DNA of 64,000 nt from Brachynemurus nebulosus. Taxonomy: Eukaryota; Arthropoda; Insecta; Neuroptera; Myrmeleontidae. The stretch spans positions 35,450,437-35,514,436 of the forward strand of contig JAPWDM010000002.1 in assembly GCA_035578155.1 (NCBI GenBank), written 5' to 3'. A program made the translations under genes and the position numbers. The notes below the pieces were generated by a model. It saw only the letters and a list, made by a program, of their open reading frames with translations. It was not told where the DNA came from and made no database searches. Positions 63,779 to 64,000 of the stretch are shown one piece after another; within the stretch, counting starts at the first letter, position 1, and every line of letters begins with the position of its first letter.

Positions 63779-64000
63779 TATTATATGTAGCAATTCTATT
63801 TCTTAACTGGCCAAAATTATGGGCAATAATTTTAATATTACTGGAAAGGAACAATTTTGGAAGCAAAAGTCAAAACCATATACTTCAAATAATATACTAA
63901 AATTCACCATATTTAACATCTATTATTTATATTGCAATATATAAAATTGTTTGTGTTATATCAATAAATTTAATACCTAATGTTTATTTTTTTAAATCGG
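63779..64000. other. AT-rich DNA, no gene seen
   Basis: Unremarkable to the window edge. Confidence 0.5.

Overview
The window looks like AT-rich, gene-poor nuclear DNA of an insect. I found no intact protein-coding gene, rRNA or functional tRNA. Arthropod origin is inferred from the transposon repertoire: a Mos1-like mariner, an env-bearing errantivirus (insect Gypsy group) pol-env remnant, PIF/Harbinger, pogo, hAT and piggyBac fragments. The order of insect is not resolved. Almost every long open frame is either decayed transposon coding sequence or an artefact of (TA)n microsatellites. Region by region: 1-3.0 kb is one composite repeat (family F1) with a period-120 tandem array, two (TA)n tracts and a nested hAT-type MITE. 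3.2-3.8 kb is a decayed CAGGGTGG terminal-inverted-repeat (TIR) element. 4.6-6.1 kb holds a 1.23-kb near-perfect palindrome with a tRNA-like Pol III promoter in each arm, flanked by TAA, and its empty site survives next door. 6.9-7.8 kb is a pogo-like element with a helix-turn-helix fragment. 7.9-8.95 kb is a foldback element. 9.1-11.6 kb holds a solo arm and a complete second TAA-flanked foldback with tRNA-like boxes. 14.4-15.7 kb is the mariner. 16.4-18.2 kb has a TIR element and a tRNA-Thr-like sequence. 21.4-23.5 kb has a possible Helitron end and a long copy of dispersed family F2. 25.6-28.0 kb has a piggyBac MITE and a Harbinger copy. 30.4-32.5 kb is an F2 copy whose TA tract was invaded by a MITE and a hAT remnant. 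34.0-40.3 kb has three TIR or foldback elements and an almost identical 1.1-kb tandem duplication. 43.7-44.5 kb has an F-box-like fragment and an unassigned small ORF. 44.9-53.5 kb is a nest of F1, F2, MITEs, (TA)n tracts and the errantivirus 3' half with its 3' LTR. 54.4-57.9 kb has two more tRNA-like sequences, two F1 copies and a clean 33-bp-stem hairpin. 59.6-63.8 kb has a TA-flanked TIR element, a pogo copy with a zinc-finger remnant, and a hAT MITE with an 8-bp target duplication. How the parts relate: there are no pathways here, but the insertions show rules. Many elements with TA target duplications lie inside or beside (TA)n tracts, and the tracts belong to two dispersed families (F1, F2) that seem to carry them. 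The most unusual theme is a group of TAA-flanked, nearly fully palindromic elements starting CAAGG whose arms carry tRNA-like A and B boxes. They combine a DNA-transposon target signature with a SINE-type promoter. All coordinates and homologies were read by eye; no alignment or database search was run.
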